Shown: in pieces, positions 1 to 8,624 of the stretch | Layout: every line of letters begins with the position of its first letter | Position numbering within the stretch: position 1 is the first letter of the stretch | Assembly: GCF_003143855.1 (NCBI RefSeq) | Contig: NZ_QFRK01000025.1 | Coordinates: 32,743 to 96,742 of the forward strand | Length of the DNA: 64,000 nucleotides | Origin: Streptomyces sp. NWU339 | GTDB lineage: Bacteria; Actinomycetota; Actinomycetes; Streptomycetales; Streptomycetaceae | Direction: 5' to 3' | The notes under the pieces: model-generated | Database searches by the model: none | The model's input: the letters and a program-made list of their open reading frames with translations, nothing else | Told to the model about the DNA's origin: nothing | Translations under genes and position numbers: made by a program

Positions 1-1013
1 TCGAGTAACCGGTCGAGGCAGGCCAGCAGCGGACCCGGTGCGGTGCCGGCCATCGCCATGCCGCGCATCGCGCCGAGCAGCATCGTCATGCCCGACGACG
101 GGCCGGCGACCTGCCCGGTCAGCTCGCCGACGCTGAGCAGGGCGGTGCCGTCGGGCAGTTCGAGGGTGTCGTACCAGGTGCCCCCGGTCGGTGCTCCGGC
201 AGGCGACGGGAGGTGCCGGGCGGCGAGGTCCAGGGTTCGCGGGCCCCGGTGAGGGAGGGGCAGGGAGCCGTGCCACGGGGACGGCACGGATTCCTGCGGC
301 TCGATCGCGGGCCGGTGCCCGGTTCGCGCCGCGGCCTGTCGCTGGTGGTGCAGCGATGCACGGGTCTCGCTGACCGCCCGTCGGCAGCGGCGCAGTTCGC
401 TGACGTCCCGCAGCACGGCCCACATCGAGGCGGTGCTGCCGTCGGCCCCGAGGACCGGTTCGCCCATCATGTGCACCGTCCGGGCGCTGCCGTCGGGACG
501 CAGCAGCCGGAACTCCCCGTCGATGGGCCGGGCGTCGACGAGACAGCCCGTGACCATCGCGGTGAGCTTCGGCCGGTCCTCGTCGTGCACGAGGGACGGC
601 AGTTCGTCGAGGGTGAGCGGGGGAGCGGCCGGGTCGCGGTCCAGGATGCGGTACAGCTCCCCGGACCAACTGGCCTCGTCCGTCAGCAGGTTCCACTCGG
701 CGCTGCCGACCCGACTGAGCAGGGAGTCGTGCCGGGGCGGTGCGGCGGGCCCGGACCCGGCCGGCGCCGGTAAGGGCGGGGGGCCGTCCCGCAGCTGGGC
801 CAGGTGCTCGTCCAGGTCGTTGAGCTGGTGCAGCGCCAGGTCGTACAGTGCGCGTTGCCAGCGGTCCTTCGGGTCCGAGGCGTCGGCCGCGGTGTCGCGC
901 CGTACGGCGTCCACGTCGCCCCTGAGCCGCCGGGTCTGCGAGATGAGCGCGTCGACCGGGCCGCGTCCTGGCGGCTGGGCGGCTGAGCGGTCCGCGGAGA
1001 GGTGGGGCGGCAT
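1..1013 (-). CDS. PAS-domain protein with degenerate SpoIIE-type phosphatase domain (3' end outside window)
   Basis: The reading frame is open from an ATG at 1013, with GGAG 7 nt upstream, to the left edge (337 codons seen). Residues 1-80 look helical; residues about 100-205 form a PAS sensor domain ending in a typical RDVSELRR linker; from about 275 a PP2C/SpoIIE phosphatase begins. Such proteins usually dephosphorylate anti-anti-sigma factors in response to a PAS-sensed signal. The metal-binding motifs deviate: GGTWYD replaces GGDWYD (279-282), and GELTGQ replaces the GDVxGHG motif (296-301), so catalysis is doubtful unless compensated downstream. The C-terminus cannot be judged here. Confidence 0.8.
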   Translation of the reverse strand, partial: MPPHLSADRSAAQPPGRGPVDALISQTRRLRGDVDAVRRDTAADASDPKDRWQRALYDLALHQLNDLDEHLAQLRDGPPPLPAPAGSGPAAPPRHDSLLSRVGSAEWNLLTDEASWSGELYRILDRDPAAPPLTLDELPSLVHDEDRPKLTAMVTGCLVDARPIDGEFRLLRPDGSARTVHMMGEPVLGADGSTASMWAVLRDVSELRRCRRAVSETRASLHHQRQAAARTGHRPAIEPQESVPSPWHGSLPLPHRGPRTLDLAARHLPSPAGAPTGGTWYDTLELPDGTALLSVGELTGQVAGPSSGMTMLLGAMRGMAMAGTAPGPLLACLDRLL

Positions 1014-1285
1014 GACGCACTCCGATGTGGGACGGTTCGGGCCAGAGGCGGGCGGAGGGACCGTTACGACTGTGGCACAGCGCGCCACGCCCTGTAAGGG
1101 ATTCGGCAAGACGCCCCAAGGTCATGTCGATGGCATATGCCACCGTCTTCGTGGAGTTACCCGGAGGTAGGTGCCGGATGCCCGTCGGTCGGAACAACTC
1201 CGTTGGTGCGCAGGTTACTTGAGGGTGCGTTCAGTGCCCGCCCGTCGCCCGCTCGCCTGTTCGATGGACGGGCGTCCGTCCGTAC

Positions 1286-2380
1286 TCAGTACCGCAGCAC
1301 GCCCGCGATCCGGTCCGCGCTCCCCAGTGTTCCGTCCGGGACGAAGCGGACCTCGGCGCCGGTCTCCAGGCACTGCTCGACGATCTCGTCCACGATGTCC
1401 TCGCGGGCGTCCAGGTCGCCGGTCTCGGCGAGGACCAGATGCTCACCCATGTCGCGCACCGTCACCCGGAAGTTCTCCTCGACGGCCAGCAGCCGGACCC
1501 GGCCGTCCCGGGCGTTCTGCCACAGCTCGTCGACGCCGCCCGCGAACTCCTTGCGTCCGCGGGCCGTCTCCAGGGCCCGGACGACCTCCTCGGTGCTCTT
1601 GCGCGCTTCGCTCTCGAGTACCGGACGCAGGGCCTGCCACACCGCGTCGGGCGTGCCGTGCGCGAGCCCGCCGTGCTGGACGTGCACCGCCTCCCGGGCC
1701 ACGCCGCCCACCTCGCCCAGCAGGGACAGTGCGGCCGGCTCGCCGGTGACGTACAGAGGCCGGGGGTGCTCGCGCAGCACCGCGCGCATCGCGGTGTCGG
1801 TCTCGCGCAGGAACCGGCGGGTGCCCTCGTCCCGGTAGGAGCTCGGCTGGTCGCCGACCTGCTCCAGGCGCTCGGGGTCGAAGTTCTCCATGCTCCGGAC
1901 CAGCGGGAAGGCGCCGAGGTGCTCCTCGGTGACCCGGTCCACGCCGCCGCTCCACAGCGTGGCCCGGTCGGGGGCGAGCGACAGCGCCCAGAAGGGGCGC
2001 TCCGCCGTGTGGGCGGACACCAGGTTGCGGGTCAGGAAGGTGTCCGAGAGCACCACACGCTCCGGTACGGAACGGGCGAGCGACCACACCTGGTGCTCAC
2101 CCGGGGCGGCGAAGATGACCAGTCCGTCCTCGGCGTGCGCCAGATCGACCTCGGCCAGCGCCCGGTCGAGCTGCAGGGCGACCTCGCTGCGCCGGTCCCG
2201 GGTGACCGCGGGATCGGCCTCCAGCTGTTTCTTGGCCTCGGCCACCACGTTGCGCAGCCGCACCGGATCCTGGGCGTTGAGGGGCTCGCGCCGGTGTGTC
2301 GGCGTCAGCACCGACACCGCGGGGTAGGGGCGCGGGCGACGAAGCTCGGCAAGGGTCGCGGGACTCAGATCGTGCTCCAT
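1286..2380 (-). CDS. baeRF3-like (bacterial archaeo-eukaryotic release factor family) protein
   Basis: A 364-residue soluble protein starting MEHDLSPATL; an in-frame ATG eight codons earlier is less likely because family members usually begin just before the PAVSVLTPTHRR stretch. The SVLTPTH N-terminus, the central FALSLAPDRATLWSG-like region and the C-terminal half with ETGAEVRFVPDGTL near the end fit the baeRF group, bacterial relatives of eukaryotic release factor eRF1. The family is thought to act in ribosome rescue or rRNA cleavage, but most members are uncharacterised. It lies 72 bp downstream of the peptidase gene on the same strand and may share its transcript. Family call is from pattern recognition; function is inference. 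Confidence 0.75.
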   Translation of the reverse strand: MEHDLSPATLAELRRPRPYPAVSVLTPTHRREPLNAQDPVRLRNVVAEAKKQLEADPAVTRDRRSEVALQLDRALAEVDLAHAEDGLVIFAAPGEHQVWSLARSVPERVVLSDTFLTRNLVSAHTAERPFWALSLAPDRATLWSGGVDRVTEEHLGAFPLVRSMENFDPERLEQVGDQPSSYRDEGTRRFLRETDTAMRAVLREHPRPLYVTGEPAALSLLGEVGGVAREAVHVQHGGLAHGTPDAVWQALRPVLESEARKSTEEVVRALETARGRKEFAGGVDELWQNARDGRVRLLAVEENFRVTVRDMGEHLVLAETGDLDAREDIVDEIVEQCLETGAEVRFVPDGTLGSADRIAGVLRY

Positions 2381-2452
2381 GAAAGCACCATAGAGCGGAT
2401 TCACCGAGAGGGCATTTGGAGCAATCCCGCCGTCGTCGCCCCGCGAGCGGAC

Positions 2453-4027
2453 TCACTCACGAAAGTCCTCCTCGGAACCGCACGAGCTGCCGCTGGAGGG
2501 CAACGAACCGTAGAGCAGGAAGTCGTCGACCTTGCGGTGCACGCAGTCGGACGATCCGTAGCCGGTGTGGCCCTCACCCCGGTTGTCCAGCACCACCGCC
2601 GAGGAGCCGAGCCGCTCGGCCGTCTCCACCGTCCACCGGTACGGCGTGGCCGGGTCGCCCCGCGTGCCGACCAGCAGCATCTTCGGAGTGTCGACGTTCT
2701 TGACCTCCTCGCGGATGTAGTCGGTCCCCTTGGGCCGGCCGTGGCACATCAGCACCTGGGCGAGCCGGTAGCGGCCGAAGACCGGTGAGGCCTTCTCGTA
2801 GGCGGCGCGCAGCCGGGAGAGGTCCCGGGTCACCTGCTCGGCGGCCGGACGGTCCGGGTCGTCCGCGCAGTTCACCGCCATCAGTGCGGCGGGGAGGTTG
2901 TCCAGGGGGACGTCCTCCTCGTCGACGAGCGGGTCGTTCTCCCGCTGCGGCGCGGGGAGCGTCACCCCGCCGGTGGCGAAGGCCTCCACCCCGCGCGTCT
3001 CCCCGTCCTCCATCAGCTGCGAGAGTGCCCGTTGCAGCAACGGCCACATTTCCCTGCTGTAGAGGCCCTGCGCCATGGCGCCCGCGAGGTCCTGGCCGGT
3101 GAACTCGTGGCCGAGGCCCGTCGGTACCGGGTTCTCGTCGAGCGAGGCGACCAGCTTCACGGCCAACTCCCTTGCCCCGCGCGGGTCACGGCCGAACGGG
3201 CAGGCAAGGTCCTTTGTGCACCAGGTCAGGAAGTGCTCGAGTGCGAGCTGCTGCCCCCTGACGCTCGCCAGCCCTTGTTCGGCCAGTGGTTCGGTCAGGG
3301 TGTCCACCCCGTCCAGTACCAACCGGCCCACCCTCTCGGGGAACTGGGCAGCGTACACCGAGGCCAGCCGGGTTCCGTAGGAGAACCCCAGGTAGTTGAG
3401 CTTCTTGTTGCCGAGTACCTCGCGCAGCACGTCCAGGTCCCGTGCGACGTTCACGGTGCCGATGTGCGGGAGCACCGGGCCCGAGTGCGCGGCGCACTCG
3501 GCGGCCACCTCGCGCAACCGGGTGAGTACTTCCCGCGGATCGGACATGTCCTCGCCGCCGGTCGCCTTCAGCGCCTGACCGGTGGCCTGGGTGCCGCAGC
3601 TGACCGGTGAGGAGCGGCCGACACCGCGAGGGTCGAAGGACACCACGTCGTACTCGTCGGTGAGACCCATGAACTCCTTGCCGGCATGGGCGAGTCCGAG
3701 GACGCCCGAACCGCCCGGCCCGCCGAAGTTCAGCACCACCGAGCCGCGCGGGTCGCCGGTGCCCCGGTAGCGGGCGAGGGCCAGGTCGAGGGAGCCCTTG
3801 TCGGGCTCGGCGTAGTCGACGGGGACGGTGATCTTCCCGCACTGCAGGTCCTTGGGCATGTCCGTGCTCTTGCACGCCGACCACTTGATCTTCTGGTCGT
3901 AGAACCGGTCGAGGTCCCCGTCCGCGGCAACGGCGGCCGGGAGACCCGCGCTCAGCAGGGCCAGTCCGACTGCTCCGGTGACCACGCGGCGCCGGACCGG
4001 GGGTCGCGTTGACAGCTTGGCCAGCAT
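2453..4027 (-). CDS. secreted alpha/beta hydrolase, tripeptidyl aminopeptidase-like (peptidase family S33)
   Basis: A 524-residue exported hydrolase resembling the Streptomyces SlpD/SlpE and tripeptidyl aminopeptidase group, which trims peptides from N-termini outside the cell. It has an Arg-rich signal peptide with cleavage probable near AAVAADGD (about residue 35). The oxyanion region NFGGPGGSG lies at 100-108, the nucleophile elbow GFSYG has Ser216, the acid is Asp458 in GTRGDPATPY, and the base is His487 in GEGHTGYG. The C-terminal TAP-like domain carries the conserved Cys pair. All catalytic residues are present and the length is normal for the family. Confidence 0.88.
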   Translation of the reverse strand: MLAKLSTRPPVRRRVVTGAVGLALLSAGLPAAVAADGDLDRFYDQKIKWSACKSTDMPKDLQCGKITVPVDYAEPDKGSLDLALARYRGTGDPRGSVVLNFGGPGGSGVLGLAHAGKEFMGLTDEYDVVSFDPRGVGRSSPVSCGTQATGQALKATGGEDMSDPREVLTRLREVAAECAAHSGPVLPHIGTVNVARDLDVLREVLGNKKLNYLGFSYGTRLASVYAAQFPERVGRLVLDGVDTLTEPLAEQGLASVRGQQLALEHFLTWCTKDLACPFGRDPRGARELAVKLVASLDENPVPTGLGHEFTGQDLAGAMAQGLYSREMWPLLQRALSQLMEDGETRGVEAFATGGVTLPAPQRENDPLVDEEDVPLDNLPAALMAVNCADDPDRPAAEQVTRDLSRLRAAYEKASPVFGRYRLAQVLMCHGRPKGTDYIREEVKNVDTPKMLLVGTRGDPATPYRWTVETAERLGSSAVVLDNRGEGHTGYGSSDCVHRKVDDFLLYGSLPSSGSSCGSEEDFRE

Positions 4028-4211
4028 CGATGCCTCCAGGGACGCCCCAGAGCGGACCGGATCCGGCGCCCTCGATCACCATAAGGGGGCTGCGGAGGCC
4101 CCGCCTGTCGGCCGGACGGCCCTGTACGGTGGCGGGCCCGGAGCTTTCGGGGTTCGTCATCACGGGGGCGGCGCTCCTCCTGGGCGGAGTCGCCCTGTAC
4201 CGCCGCAGCCG

Positions 4212-4252
4212 CCGGCCCCCCTTCCCGGCTGAAGGCCGGGAAGGGGGGCCGG
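4212..4252 (-). terminator. rho-independent-type hairpin after the deaminase gene
   Basis: A perfect 18-bp inverted repeat (4212-4229 with 4235-4252) and a 5-nt loop lie 20 bp beyond the stop codon of the minus-strand deaminase gene. There is no T-tract, as is usual for Streptomyces terminators. Confidence 0.75.
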
Positions 4253-4272
4253 GAAAGACGGGGCCCCGCCGC

Positions 4273-4800
4273 TCAGCCGCGGGCGCTGTGGAACCTCCTG
4301 TGCAATTCCCGCACCGCCTCCGTCAGTTCGGGAACCGGGCCGTCCACGGTCACGCCCGGTGCGATCTCGCCGACGGGCAGTGGCCGCACCGGTGGGGCGG
4401 GCACTGCCAGCTCGGCGAGCCAGGTCAGCAGCTGTGCAGAGGAGGCGACGTAGACGATCCGGCCGAGGCCCACCCAGGCATGCGCCGCCGCACACATCGG
4501 ACAGTGCTCGCCGGAGGTGTACACCGTGGCGGCGGCCCGTTCCTCGGGCGTCATGTGGGCGGCCGACCAGCGCGCCAGCTCGAACTCGGGGTGCCGGGTG
4601 CGGTCCCCGGCGGCCGTCCGGTTGCGGTCCTCGGCGAGCACCGACCCGTCGCCGGCCACCAGGACCGAACCGAACGGATCGTCCCCGGCGTCCAGCGCCT
4701 CGGTCGCCAGCTCGACACAGCGACGCAGGTGGGGCAGTTCGGAATCCTCGACAGTCACGGGCGCCGCCCTTCTCACGACTACGGCTCGATCAACAGTCAC
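4273..4800 (-). CDS. nucleoside/cytidine deaminase-family protein (TadA/guanine-deaminase type)
   Basis: A zinc-dependent deaminase of the CDA fold, probably acting on a free purine or pyrimidine base or nucleoside. Numbered from GTG 4800 (175 aa), HPEFE holds His70 and catalytic Glu72, and TSGEHCPMC supplies Cys100 and Cys103; the usual PC is HC. A second GTG at 4758 gives MTVEDSELPH and has AGAAGGG 9 nt upstream, so the true start may be 4758 (161 aa). Substrate cannot be told from sequence. It stands alone, flanked by a terminator downstream and a divergent acetyltransferase gene. Confidence 0.82.
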   Translation of the reverse strand: MTVDRAVVVRRAAPVTVEDSELPHLRRCVELATEALDAGDDPFGSVLVAGDGSVLAEDRNRTAAGDRTRHPEFELARWSAAHMTPEERAAATVYTSGEHCPMCAAAHAWVGLGRIVYVASSAQLLTWLAELAVPAPPVRPLPVGEIAPGVTVDGPVPELTEAVRELHRRFHSARG

Positions 4801-4898
4801 GGCAACCTTAGGCTCACGCGATCACGGACGCGAAGCCGGTGTGCCGGCGCCCCGTAAACCCGTTGCCCGAACGTCGGAACGGTGCTGGAGTGAGCGGC

Positions 4899-5684
4899 AT
4901 GGATCACGCCGCGGTACTCGCCCTGTTCGACCGTGACCTGCGCGAAGGAGCGCGGCCCGACGGCCCCGGAGCCCGCGTCGAGCGCACCGGCCACGTGGTG
5001 CGGCAGACCGCCCCGCGGCACGGCTGGAACGGCGTCGTCTGGTCCGCCCTGGACGACACGGACGCGGACGCGGCGATCGCCGGACAGATCGCCCACTTCA
5101 CCGGGCTGGGCCGTGAGTTCGAGTGGAAGCTGTACGGCCATGATCTGCCGGTGGACCTCGGGCAGCGGCTCGTGGCGTCCGGGTTCACGCCCGGACCGGA
5201 GGAGACGCTGATGGTCGGCGAGATCGCCGAGCTGCTCCTCGACACCCGGCAGGCTGCGCTGCCCGAGGGTGTCCGCGTCGTCCCCGTCACCGACCGGGCC
5301 GGTGTCGATCTCATGGCCGAGGTGCACGAGAAGGCCTTCCACGCCGACGCGTTCTGGCTGCGCCACCAATTGCTCGCCCGGCTCGCCGCCGGACCCGACA
5401 CCGTTATTGCGGTGGTGGCCCTGGCCGGCCGGGAGCCGGTGAGCGCGGCCCGGATGGAAAACGTGCCGGGCACCCGGTTCGCCGGGCTCTGGGGCGGCGG
5501 CACCGTCGAGACCTGGCGGGGCAGGGGCGTCTACCGTGCGCTGGTGGCCCACCGGGCCCGCGTCGCCGCCGAGCGCGGCTGCCGTTACCTCCAGGTCGAC
5601 GCGTCCGGGCAGAGCCGTCCGATCCTCGAGCGCCTGGGCTTCGTCCCGCTCGGCACGACGACACCGTACGTGTACGTCCCGTAG
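4899..5684 (+). CDS. GNAT-family N-acetyltransferase
   Basis: A 261-residue cytoplasmic protein. The start ATG at 4899 has GGAG 8 nt upstream; earlier in-frame starts add a non-conserved segment. The C-terminal half has the GNAT core: the beta-4 strand, the acetyl-CoA loop in the VETWRGRGVYRAL region (a Q/RxxGxG/A-type motif), and the closing LQVDASGQSRPILERLGF segment with the final strand. The N-terminal half is a degenerate second GNAT-like domain. Acceptor substrate is unknown. It is divergent from the deaminase and convergent with the GlsB-like gene. Confidence 0.85.
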   Translation: MDHAAVLALFDRDLREGARPDGPGARVERTGHVVRQTAPRHGWNGVVWSALDDTDADAAIAGQIAHFTGLGREFEWKLYGHDLPVDLGQRLVASGFTPGPEETLMVGEIAELLLDTRQAALPEGVRVVPVTDRAGVDLMAEVHEKAFHADAFWLRHQLLARLAAGPDTVIAVVALAGREPVSAARMENVPGTRFAGLWGGGTVETWRGRGVYRALVAHRARVAAERGCRYLQVDASGQSRPILERLGFVPLGTTTPYVYVP

Positions 5685-5744
5685 GGCCGCCCGGCTCCCG
5701 GGTTCTCCCTGCGGTCCCCGGCCCGGGGCCTTCGCCGGGAGGAC

Positions 5745-5795
5745 GGACGGGTCCGGCGGGCCGCACCCCTGCGGTGCTTCCCGCCGGACCCGTCC
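5745..5795. terminator. bidirectional hairpin terminator
   Basis: A perfect 16-bp inverted repeat (5745-5760 with 5780-5795) encloses a smaller CCGCA/TGCGG stem. It sits between the convergent acetyltransferase and GlsB-like genes, so it can serve both. Confidence 0.78.
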
Positions 5796-5833
5796 TGCGC
5801 CCGTACGCCGTCCCGGGCCGCCGCACCGCCCAG

Positions 5834-6097
5834 TCAGCGCGGGGCTTTCGCACGGTCCAGCGCGGCCACCCCGAGTGCGGCGAGGCCGATCTGGATGAGC
5901 CACTCGATCCAGTCGACGCCCTTGGTGTCGGCCACCCCGATCGCCGCGGCGATCGCCGAGCCGATCAGCGCGGCGACGATGCCGACGAGGATCGTCCACA
6001 GCACCCCGATGCGCTGACGCCCGGGAACCACGAGCCGGCCCAGGACGCCGATGACTATGCCGATGACGATGGCACTGATGATGCCGCCGATCTCCAT
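5834..6097 (-). CDS. GlsB/YeaQ/YmgE family small membrane protein
   Basis: An 87-residue protein with three hydrophobic segments rich in Gly/Ala/Ile (IISAIVIGIVIGVLGR; ILVGIVAALIGSAIAAAIG; a C-terminal amphipathic one), as in the transglycosylase-associated/GlsB stress-membrane family. The start MEIGGIIS at 6097 is set by the strong RBS GAAGGAGGGG just upstream; the longer reading frame lacks this. The role is unknown; family members are often induced by general stress or acid. It lies downstream of the SPW protein gene on the same strand with a terminator between them. Confidence 0.85.
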   Translation of the reverse strand: MEIGGIISAIVIGIVIGVLGRLVVPGRQRIGVLWTILVGIVAALIGSAIAAAIGVADTKGVDWIEWLIQIGLAALGVAALDRAKAPR

Positions 6098-6186
6098 TTC
6101 GCCCCTCCTTCTCGGAACCCCGCTGAAGGACTTGTGCCCGCGCTCGGCGGCGGCAGTCACCCGCGCCGGGGACGGCCGGTACGGAC

Positions 6187-6231
6187 AGGGCGGGGCCCGG
6201 CCTGCGGGGGACGCGGACCGGGCCCCGCCCT
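6187..6231 (-). terminator. hairpin terminator after the SPW protein gene
   Basis: A perfect 14-bp inverted repeat (6187-6200 with 6218-6231), 23 bp past the stop codon of the minus-strand SPW gene. Confidence 0.7.
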
Positions 6232-6254
6232 CGCGGTTCCCTTTCCGGCCGCGA

Positions 6255-6695
6255 TCAGGTCCTGGGGGCGTTCCTGGCCGCCGTGGCGACGCACATGACG
6301 CCGAGCAGCAGGGTCAGCGCGCCGATGACGACGTTGTTCCAGATGACGCCGGCGTCCGGACCGGTGCCGACGATCCACGGCGAGATGATCATCCACACGC
6401 CGAGGGCGCACATGGCTCCGCTGAGGCCGTACATGCGCGCCGGAGCTGCGGCGAACCCGAGGCCGAGCAGGCCGATCGCGATGCCGACGATCAGGTTGTG
6501 GGGCACGAGCGCGGGCTGGCTCGTCGTGTAGTGGAGTATCCAGGGGGACACCGCGCAGTAGAGGCCGAGCAGGAACACCGGTCCGTCGACCAGCACCACA
6601 TCACGACCGCCGAGCACGCGGTCGTACCGTGCCCGCATTTCTGAAGCATCGGGGTGGCTGGTGATGTCACCGCGGGGATGCGAGACGTTGGCCAT
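6255..6695 (-). CDS. SPW repeat membrane protein
   Basis: A 146-residue membrane protein carrying two copies of the SPW signature (AVSPWIL near residue 48 and IISPWIV near residue 103), each followed by a second hydrophobic helix, giving four predicted membrane spans. The N-terminus is hydrophilic (Asp/Arg rich). Function is unknown. The start ATG at 6695 has GAAGGAGG at good spacing. Its upstream region (6730-6790) is unusually A/T-rich for this genome and probably holds the promoter. Confidence 0.85.
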   Translation of the reverse strand: MANVSHPRGDITSHPDASEMRARYDRVLGGRDVVLVDGPVFLLGLYCAVSPWILHYTTSQPALVPHNLIVGIAIGLLGLGFAAAPARMYGLSGAMCALGVWMIISPWIVGTGPDAGVIWNNVVIGALTLLLGVMCVATAARNAPRT

Positions 6696-6939
6696 GAGTC
6701 GCCTCCTTCGACTAGCGGGCCTGACCGCTTATGGGCGATATGCGGCAAGCCTCGCTTGGGGTCATTCTGCCCTTATTTATCCTTTATGTGTAGAGGTCGG
6801 GGAGGGGTGGCCGCCCGCTCTGTCCCGTCCGCCTCCGCACCGCGGGCCCGGCGCCGATGCCGCCGCCCGGTCGCCGGGCCCGGCGCGCGAAGGCGCCGTG
6901 CAGGGCTCGGGCCGCCAGCGGTGCAGACTCCGCCCTGCG

Positions 6940-7209
6940 CCTTCGCAGCATGAGCAGCACCCGCCCACCGGGCCGACGAAACCGGCGTCAGCTTGCGCTT
7001 GCGCACCGCCCGCGCTCCGGCGTCGTGGTCCAGGCCGTCACGGCCGCGCGCCTTCAGGCCGCGGGAGGCGGTCGGGTGCCCGGACGGGCACCCGACCGCC
7101 GCAACACCCGCTCATCGGCGGTGGTGAGCTGCTTGAGCCGGGTACGGACGGCCGCGCCCGAGGGGTCCGGTGCGGCGAACAGTGCCGCAAGCTCCCGCAG
7201 GCCACTCAC
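6940..7209 (-). pseudogene. TnpB-related (IS200/IS605-type) protein, N-terminal fragment, frameshifted and truncated
   Basis: Two reading frames together recall the N-terminal part of actinobacterial TnpB-related proteins. Frame one (7209 to 7054) reads from GLRELAALFAAPDP through VRTRLKQLTTADERVLRR and then stops. Frame two (7058 to about 6956) reads LKARGRDGLDHD, then RKRKLTPVSSARWAGA, and loses similarity. The break between frames coincides with the perfect palindrome at 7067-7100. No catalytic RuvC region remains nearby. I regard it as a dead remnant; the family call rests on memory of the motif order. Confidence 0.5.
7067..7100. repeat. perfect 15-bp palindrome with 4-nt loop inside the TnpB-related relic
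   Basis: Positions 7067-7081 and 7086-7100 are exact reverse complements separated by GGAC. The element lies exactly where the relic changes frame. It could be a terminator-like hairpin, a REP-type palindrome or an insertion scar. Confidence 0.75.
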
Positions 7210-7501
7210 CCCGCACCCCCGATCGGCTGTGAAGACCCCCCCGCCTCACCCGACGATGACCACCTGCCGGAGGTCGCGCATTCGACAGGCGGACTTCCGT
7301 TCTCGCTTCGGATGCGGAGCCTTCCGGCCTCACCTCCGTGCTCACTCATTCACGCCAGGGCGCATTCACGCGCAGTCGAAGACCGGCAGTTCCCAACCCC
7401 TTCCAGGAGGGTGCGGAGCCCGCGGTCTCCGACCAAGTTCCCTTTGCATAGCAGGAGTTGACGCATGATGGGGGCGAAGGGTCTGGCCGGTCCACCGCTT
7501 G
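7210..7501. other. intergenic stretch with no supported gene
   Basis: Open frames here on both strands are Arg/Pro/Ser-rich and show no family resemblance, no convincing ribosome binding site and no coding pattern distinct from chance high-GC ORFs. The stretch separates the TnpB-related relic from the chitinase control region. Confidence 0.5.
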
Positions 7502-7517
7502 ACTGGTACAGACCAAT
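7502..7517 (+). promoter_or_regulatory. DasR-type operator (dre) before the chitinase gene
   Basis: ACTGGTACAGACCAAT matches the dre consensus ACTGGTCTAGACCAGT at 13 of 16 positions and keeps both TGGT and ACCA half sites. DasR is the N-acetylglucosamine-responsive GntR regulator of Streptomyces chitinase genes. The site lies about 140 bp upstream of the chitinase start, which is consistent with direct control. Confidence 0.75.
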
Positions 7518-7654
7518 GCGGTTAAGTGTGCCTGACCCCCCCCACCACGGCCGCCCCCACACCGTGGCCGGCTCCGCCGGCGCGCGTGCGGCGACGGTTT
7601 GCTCAGGCATGTCCCCGCCCGGGAGCGGCCGTGTCCCGCAGAGGAGTTGATCCC

Positions 7655-8578
7655 TTGTCGAGACGCCGCATGTCCGCCGTGCTGGCCGCAGTCGTCATCG
7701 CCGGCAGCGCACCGGTGCTGCTTCCCGCCGCGACCGCTTCCGCCGCGACCGCTTCCGCCGCTCCCGCGTCGGCCGCCGCCGCGTGCTCCAGCTATCCGAA
7801 CTGGGTGGCCGGGCAGTGGTACAACGCCGGTGACATCGTCCGCTACACCGACGGCCGCGCCTACATCGCCGAGCACGCCAACCCGGGCTACGACCCGATC
7901 ATCAGTACCTGGTACTGGGAGCCGTACTCCTGTGACAACGGCCCCGGAACACCGGTCGGGAACTTCGTCGTGACCGAGGCGCAGTTCAACCAGATGTTCC
8001 CGAACCGGAACTCTTTCTACACCTACAGCGGGCTGAAGGCGGCCCTGAGCGCCTACCCCGGCTTCGCCAACACGGGCAGCGACACGGTGAAGAAGCAGGA
8101 GGCCGCCGCCTTCCTGGCCAACGTCAGCCACGAGACCGGCGGTCTGGTGCACGTGGTCGAGCAGAACACGGCCAACTACTCGCACTACTGCGACTGGGGG
8201 CAGCCGTACGGCTGCCCGGCCGGTCAGTCCGGTTACTACGGGCGCGGGCCGATCCAGCTGAGCTGGAACTTCAACTACAAGGCCGCGGGCGACGCGCTCG
8301 GCATCGATCTGCTGAACAACCCCTGGCTGGTGCAGAACGACGCGTCCGTCGCCTGGAAGACGGCCCTGTGGTACTGGAACACCCAGTCCGGTCCCGGCAG
8401 CATGACGGGGCACAACGCCATGGTCAACCAGGCCGGTTTCGGCCAGACGATCCGCAGCATCAACGGCTCCCTGGAGTGCGACGGCCGCAACCCGGCGCAG
8501 GTGCAGAGCAGGGTGACCACGTATCAGCGGTTCACTCAGATCCTCGGGACGTCACCCGGCGGCAACCTGTACTGCTGA
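7655..8578 (+). CDS. chiF: secreted chitinase, glycoside hydrolase family 19, with N-terminal chitin-binding domain
   Basis: A 307-residue endochitinase. Start is TTG at 7655 with GAGGAG 8 nt upstream. Residues 1-43 are a signal peptide (AVLAAVVIAG core, Ala/Ser-rich end). Residues 44-95 form a CBM5/12-type chitin-binding domain (YPNWVAGQWYNAGDIVRY, then TWYWEPYSC). A short linker leads to the GH19 domain, with general acid Glu160 in SHETGG and second acid Glu169, followed by the YYGRGPIQLSWNFNY signature. The symbol is inferred from domain layout and remembered gene order in S. coelicolor, where chiF and chiG are the GH19 enzymes. Expression is probably DasR-controlled. Confidence 0.9.
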   Translation: MSRRRMSAVLAAVVIAGSAPVLLPAATASAATASAAPASAAAACSSYPNWVAGQWYNAGDIVRYTDGRAYIAEHANPGYDPIISTWYWEPYSCDNGPGTPVGNFVVTEAQFNQMFPNRNSFYTYSGLKAALSAYPGFANTGSDTVKKQEAAAFLANVSHETGGLVHVVEQNTANYSHYCDWGQPYGCPAGQSGYYGRGPIQLSWNFNYKAAGDALGIDLLNNPWLVQNDASVAWKTALWYWNTQSGPGSMTGHNAMVNQAGFGQTIRSINGSLECDGRNPAQVQSRVTTYQRFTQILGTSPGGNLYC

Positions 8579-8624
8579 CGCGGGACCGCGGGGCATGGTG
8601 TCATGCTCCTGACCATCCGTGACC

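Noticed and set aside
4129..4260. Plus-strand frame reading AGPELSGFVITGAALLLGG and ending YRRSRR, like a single membrane anchor.
   Set aside because: It has no clear RBS, no stop before running antisense through the deaminase gene, and its end overlaps a terminator hairpin. Possibly a relic, but not supportable as a gene.
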